A stretch of 9,331 nt of DNA, from contig DBTI01000021.1 of NCBI GenBank assembly GCA_002306975.1, forward strand, positions 1 to 9,331, given 5' to 3'. The notes under the pieces are model-generated. The model searched no databases, had not been told where the DNA came from, and saw nothing but the letters and a program-made list of their open reading frames with translations. The position numbers and the translations under genes are program-made. Positions 5,880 to 9,331 of this stretch are shown one piece after another. This DNA is from Ruminococcaceae bacterium UBA1320 (GTDB lineage Bacteria; Bacillota; Clostridia; Oscillospirales; Ethanoligenentaceae). Within the stretch, counting starts at the first letter, position 1, and every line of letters begins with the position of its first letter.

Positions 5880-7274
5880 TTAACCGGAATAGCTGTAGAG
5901 ATATCCGTCCGAAGGCATTCTTTCTCCTGAGTATAAAGACTGGGGAAACTTGAAGAAGTTATAAGGGTCATATTTGCGGTTAACAAGTTCAAGATAGTAG
6001 ACATTATCGCCGTAATACTCCTCAAGGTAATTTCTAAGTTTACTATAGGGGAAATTCACATAGGAGCCTTTCGTAATCGATTTCAAATATTGAAATCGTT
6101 CATTTACCCATGCGACATTTTGCCGCGCAAACTGCGAAGCAACCCAAACGGACTGAATCCCCATTATATAGCGCGAACTGCGATAATAAAAAGCCGTGTC
6201 GCTCCTGCTGCGTTCCGCGACCTTCCCGCCGAGTGCATATAAAGTGATTGCTGTATATACTGAACCTTCCGGGCGGTTGTCCACAAGTGTCGCAATATTA
6301 ACAAGCTCCTCATCCCTGTATTTTCTTTGAACAAACCGACCTGTGGATTTAAATTTTTGCGAATCCGGATAGGATTCACCTATTCTTGTGATTGCCTGTA
6401 AGAATGTCAGATAATGATAATCAAACTGAGCACTTTTTATAGCGCCAAAGGGTTTAAGAATCTTAGCCGCTTCATCCGGTGTGCCATAGAAAATTCCGCG
6501 GCAATAAACCGCCCGGCCATCGCTTTCATCGTTATAAATGCTCGCTATCAAAGTAATTCTCCGGTCAGCGTATTCGAAGAATTTCTGCCATATCTTTATA
6601 AACTCCGCCTGTTCACAGGTATCTGTATCCGGATAATAGATTTCGGCGAGCGTAACCTTATAAACCTTTGGCGGTAATGAAAAGGTCATGGACACGATGA
6701 CACCGAAATTACCGCCCCCGCCGCCTCTGCACGCCCAAAATAAATCGGAATTGCAATAACAATTTGCGATCAACAAATGCCCTCTGTAATCGATCATCTC
6801 AATTTGAGTCAAACTGTCACATGCAAGACCAAAATTTCGACAGGAAAGTCCCCAGCCTCCGCCCAATGCCAAACCTGAGACTGCGACAGTCGGGCAGGTT
6901 CCGCCGGGGAACGGATAACCTTTGGACGATACATAATCATAGATTTGTTCGTTAGTCGCTCCGCCCTCAACCGAAAGCAGGTTTCTGGAGGCATCCAGGA
7001 AAATCCGGTTCATACGGCTTATATCTATCACTAAAACCCCGTCGCCGACAGAATATCCTTCGTAGTTATGGCCGCCGGAGCGTATTCTTACCTGCACATT
7101 TCTGTGCTCGGCCCATCTGATTGCATTTTGAACGTCATACCTGTTATTGCAGTATACAATCACAAGAGGGAATTTATTGATGGCTCTGTTCCACTCCTGC
7201 CTCGCGCTGTCATACTCCGGACTTTCCGGGGTAACTATATCGCCGGTTAAGCCACGAAAATACGTTTTATCCAT
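5880..7274 (-). CDS. berberine bridge enzyme-like FAD-linked oxidoreductase
   Basis: The 464-residue protein starts at ATG 7274, with AAGGA nine bases upstream. The frame is open upstream to a TTG at 7382, but that start has no ribosome binding site and precedes the promoter elements. An FAD_binding_4 (PCMH/VAO) domain fills about residues 35-205: RSGGHNYEG with His69, GGTCPTVAVSGLALGGGWG with Cys127, and the glycine run 184-188 before NFGV. The C-terminal BBE segment is clear (YYGDNVYYLELVNRKYDPYNFFKFPQS, quoted here only as its span, about 420-446). His69 and Cys127 match the two residues that bind FAD covalently in bicovalent BBE-like enzymes. Such enzymes oxidise alcohols, often sugars or oligosaccharide ends. 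There is no signal peptide, so it is probably cytoplasmic. The substrate cannot be told from sequence. It is monocistronic, with its own promoter and terminators on both sides. Val130, three residues after Cys127, is a feature of oxygen-using members. Confidence 0.92.
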   Translation of the reverse strand: MDKTYFRGLTGDIVTPESPEYDSARQEWNRAINKFPLVIVYCNNRYDVQNAIRWAEHRNVQVRIRSGGHNYEGYSVGDGVLVIDISRMNRIFLDASRNLLSVEGGATNEQIYDYVSSKGYPFPGGTCPTVAVSGLALGGGWGLSCRNFGLACDSLTQIEMIDYRGHLLIANCYCNSDLFWACRGGGGGNFGVIVSMTFSLPPKVYKVTLAEIYYPDTDTCEQAEFIKIWQKFFEYADRRITLIASIYNDESDGRAVYCRGIFYGTPDEAAKILKPFGAIKSAQFDYHYLTFLQAITRIGESYPDSQKFKSTGRFVQRKYRDEELVNIATLVDNRPEGSVYTAITLYALGGKVAERSRSDTAFYYRSSRYIMGIQSVWVASQFARQNVAWVNERFQYLKSITKGSYVNFPYSKLRNYLEEYYGDNVYYLELVNRKYDPYNFFKFPQSLYSGERMPSDGYLYSYSG

Positions 7275-7333
7275 ATTCGATAGTCCTTCATTAAGAATTT
7301 GGCTGGTTGTCTGTGCTTTATGCTTATCTCTAC

Positions 7334-7363
7334 ATAATATGACAATAAAACTGTAAAGGTCAA
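7334..7363 (-). promoter_or_regulatory. promoter for the flavoprotein gene
   Basis: On the minus strand, TTGACC (7363-7358), an 18-base spacer and TATTAT (7339-7334) form a good promoter. The expected start is near 7327, giving a leader of about 50 bases before the ATG at 7274. A palindrome touches the -35 box from upstream. Confidence 0.6.
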
Positions 7364-7365
7364 CA

Positions 7366-7379
7366 GTTGCTATTGCAAC
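7366..7379. promoter_or_regulatory. palindrome beside the flavoprotein -35 box
   Basis: GTTGC-TATT-GCAAC is a perfect inverted repeat with 5-base arms, starting three bases upstream of the -35 hexamer. The position fits an operator or activator site for a dimeric regulator. No regulator gene lies next to it, and short arms such as these can arise by chance. Confidence 0.35.
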
Positions 7380-7426
7380 CAATTTTAGTACAAATTAAAT
7401 GTGCGGTAAAAAACGTAGGCACAAAG

Positions 7427-7460
7427 AAACACGCACTCCACAAAAGTGAAGTGCGTGTTT
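7427..7460 (-). terminator. terminator of the alcohol dehydrogenase / SDR operon
   Basis: AACACGCACT (7428-7437) pairs with AGTGCGTGTT (7450-7459), extended by one A-T pair outside (7427/7460) and, after a C/A mismatch, by CAC/GTG inside with an A/T loop. On the minus strand the stem is followed by TTTCTTTG. It lies about 50 bases after the SDR stop and upstream of the flavoprotein promoter, so it separates the two units. The plus-strand read also ends in TTTT. Confidence 0.75.
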
Positions 7461-7508
7461 TGCTTTCGGTGTAACTGACGGGTAGGGGCTAATCTTAATT
7501 CATGCAAT

Positions 7509-8252
7509 TTAATAGTTGTTGTCAATCGCTTCAGCGGTTTTTACCGCATTTTCAAGAGTCATACCCGTAAAAAGCTGTGCGCCAAATAGACGCCCGCTCT
7601 TTTTGTCGTCTACAAAAGCACCGACCACTACGCCCGGAATGCTGCTTTCCACTGAATTGGGTGCTCTTTGCCCACCCAATTCAGTTCTGCACCAACCCGG
7701 ATCGGTTAAGCTGACTATAATGTCGGTTCCGTCAAGTTTATAACCTAAATCTTGTGTGAATTTATCAAGTGCAGCCTTGCTGGCTGAATATCCGGCTTGT
7801 TCCGGTTCGTTTTTAATCCCGCTGGTTGTGTTAATAACCCGTCCAAATCCTCTTTCAATCATCTTGGGGATTAATCTATAACAGATAGCCGCAGCCGCAG
7901 TAAAATTGCTTCTAAAGCTGATATCAAAATCTTCAATAGGGGTTTGCCAATAATCTGTTCTGTATGCGATTTGCAATCCGGCGTTATTGAAAACAATATC
8001 AATCTGTATCCCTTTTGTTTCGATTTCATCTAACATTGCCATTACCTCATGGTTGTCAGAAAGCTCTGCTTTAACACAAAACACATCGACACCAAGAGCT
8101 TTTACCTCATCCGCCACTTTTTTTGTATGTTCTAAATTTCTGCTATGTAAGATAAGGTTACAGCCGCGTTTGGCCATATATAGGGCTATTTGATACCCAA
8201 TACCTCTGCTTGCCCCTGTAATAAGGGCCCACTTACCTTTTACGTCTACCAT
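7509..8252 (-). CDS. classical short-chain dehydrogenase/reductase (SDR)
   Basis: The 247-residue protein has the usual length of a classical SDR. It contains the cofactor motif TGASRGIG (12-19), NNAG (89-92), the Asn116-Ser144-Tyr155-Lys159 tetrad with YSASK in place, and DPGWCRTELGG after the active site (from about 185). Arg38 at the end of the second strand suggests NADP(H) preference. It should reversibly oxidise or reduce a hydroxyl/carbonyl group in the cytoplasm; the substrate is unknown. Family resemblance to 3-oxoacyl-ACP reductases is general, and there are no fatty acid genes nearby to support that role. The ATG at 8252 has AAGGAG eight bases upstream. It follows the iron alcohol dehydrogenase by 45 bases with no terminator, so the two are probably co-transcribed from a promoter beyond the right edge and end at 7427-7460. 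Confidence 0.93.
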   Translation of the reverse strand: MVDVKGKWALITGASRGIGYQIALYMAKRGCNLILHSRNLEHTKKVADEVKALGVDVFCVKAELSDNHEVMAMLDEIETKGIQIDIVFNNAGLQIAYRTDYWQTPIEDFDISFRSNFTAAAAICYRLIPKMIERGFGRVINTTSGIKNEPEQAGYSASKAALDKFTQDLGYKLDGTDIIVSLTDPGWCRTELGGQRAPNSVESSIPGVVVGAFVDDKKSGRLFGAQLFTGMTLENAVKTAEAIDNNY

Positions 8253-8297
8253 AATTCAATCTCCTTCAAAATCTTTGTTATTTATCAGTTTTTTTGT

Positions 8298-9331
8298 TTA
8301 CGCTAAAGCCAGACGGTAAATGGCCTCAACGTCCTTCGGACCGAGCTTCATAAATCCTCCGATTGTATTATCTTCCGTAACGCCCAGACGCTTTACCATT
8401 TCGGGAATATCTTCTTCTTTAGCGCCCAAATCCTTAAAGCTTGCAGGCATGCCAATGGAATTAAGAAAAATACGGAACCGTTCGATTCCCTCTGCTGCCG
8501 TTATTTCTGGGTTGCCAAAATTCATATCACATCCCCATACGCGTACGGCAAACTGCGCGAAACGGTTTATATCGTGCCGCATAACATATTTCATCCATGC
8601 GGGCATGATCACGGCCAGTCCCGCGCCATGTGCCACATCGTAAAGGGCGGAAAGCTCATGCTCAATATTGTGGCTGCTCCAGTCCTGTTCACGCCCTACA
8701 CCGCAAATGTTGTTGTGAGCGACCATTCCGGCCCACATTATATTGGCGCGGGCGTCATAATTCTGCAAATTGTTTATGACTTTCGGGGATTCTTCAACGA
8801 TTGTTTCCATTATGCCTTCACAAAGGCGGTCGGTAATTTCTACATTCTTTGTATTTGTAAAATAACGCTCGCATACATGTGCCATAATGTCGGTAATACC
8901 GCAGGCAGTCTGATAAGCGGGAAGCGTACAGGTGGACTGTGGATTTAAAATGGAGAACTTCGGACGCAGCGCTTCACCGGAAGCGCCGCGCTTGAACATG
9001 CCGTCTTCTTTAGTGATCACCGAGTCGGGAGAACCCTCGCTTCCGGCTGCGGCAATCGTCAATACGGTGCCGATTGGCAAAGCGCGGTCGACCGGTTTGC
9101 CCATACTATAATAATCCCAGAAGTCTCCGTCGTAGACTGTACCGGCGGCAATTGCTTTTGAAGAGTCAATTACGCTGCCCCCGCCAACAGCGAGAATAAA
9201 GTCGATGCCCTCTTTACGGCAAAGTTCAATGCCCTGATAAACAAGATCGCTTCTCGGGTTGGGTTTTACCCCGCCCAATTCCAAATAGGGGATATGATAA
9301 GCGTTAAGCGAGGACACAACTGTTTGGCATA
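8298..9331 (-). CDS. iron-containing alcohol dehydrogenase, BdhA/YqhD type (N-terminus outside window)
   Basis: The frame is open to the right edge, and the visible GTG at 9317 is internal: codons upstream continue a family-like sequence, and about 45 N-terminal residues are missing compared with the usual 385-390. Counting from that GTG codon, the NAD(P)-binding loop AVGGGSVID is at 43-51. The four metal ligands of the family are present as Asp143 and His147 (TDIMAHV), His220 (IEHELS) and His230 (VAHGAG). The C-terminus aligns in length with YqhD/BdhA. These cytoplasmic enzymes reduce aldehydes such as butanal to alcohols using Fe2+ or Zn2+ and NAD(P)H, typically in solvent-forming or aldehyde-detoxifying anaerobes. 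The usual AATGSE stretch reads AAAGSE here (90-94), a mild variation. The gene leads an operon with the SDR downstream. The exact substrate and cofactor cannot be assigned. Confidence 0.92.
   Translation of the reverse strand, partial: CQTVVSSLNAYHIPYLELGGVKPNPRSDLVYQGIELCRKEGIDFILAVGGGSVIDSSKAIAAGTVYDGDFWDYYSMGKPVDRALPIGTVLTIAAAGSEGSPDSVITKEDGMFKRGASGEALRPKFSILNPQSTCTLPAYQTACGITDIMAHVCERYFTNTKNVEITDRLCEGIMETIVEESPKVINNLQNYDARANIMWAGMVAHNNICGVGREQDWSSHNIEHELSALYDVAHGAGLAVIMPAWMKYVMRHDINRFAQFAVRVWGCDMNFGNPEITAAEGIERFRIFLNSIGMPASFKDLGAKEEDIPEMVKRLGVTEDNTIGGFMKLGPKDVEAIYRLALA

Noticed and set aside
7275..7382. N-terminal extension of the flavoprotein to a TTG at 7382
   Set aside because: There is no ribosome binding site there, the extension crosses the promoter and palindrome, and the ATG at 7274 has a good AAGGA.
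1..9331. CRISPR arrays, insertion sequences, tRNA genes, toxin-antitoxin or defence genes
   Set aside because: No regularly spaced repeats, transposase motifs, cloverleaf sequences or defence-type proteins were visible on either strand.

Overview
The window looks like a piece of a chromosome from an anaerobic, fermentative Firmicute of the Clostridia. This is an inference from the YesN-type response regulator, the clostridial-looking iron alcohol dehydrogenase, strong AGGAGG-like ribosome binding sites, AT-rich intergenic DNA and moderate GC in the genes. No rRNA, tRNA, CRISPR array, insertion sequence or phage gene was seen. The genes at both ends run off the window.

Left part (1-5731): a nitrogen-uptake and signalling block. 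On the minus strand, in order of transcription, lie a membrane hybrid histidine kinase (4443-1762) carrying HisKA, HATPase, receiver and HPt domains, an AraC-type response regulator (1695-610), a structured 350-base gap, and the first 86 codons of a UrtA-like urea/amide ABC transporter lipoprotein (259-1). A cytoplasmic protein with a receiver fused to a histidine kinase (4643-5731) is transcribed divergently from the hybrid kinase. Together these offer a His-Asp-His-Asp phosphorelay with two possible end receivers. The gene order suggests that the relay senses, or controls uptake of, the urea/amide-type substrate. The gap before urtA holds a long GAAA-capped hairpin followed by a T run, which reads as a terminator or attenuator. 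It also holds an element that is repeated in the leader of the hybrid kinase. The two best promoters in the divergent gap face each other, so their transcripts would overlap.

Middle (5732-7508): two inverted repeats separate the convergent signalling kinase from a berberine-bridge-type flavoprotein (7274-5880). The flavoprotein has both FAD-linking residues (His69, Cys127) and its own promoter with a palindrome beside the -35 box. A good terminator at 7427-7460 isolates it from the next unit.

Right part (7509-9331): a two-gene minus-strand operon. An iron-dependent alcohol dehydrogenase of the BdhA/YqhD type (N-terminus outside the window) is followed 45 bases later by a classical short-chain dehydrogenase with a complete catalytic set. 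Both are probably NAD(P)H-linked carbonyl/alcohol redox enzymes.
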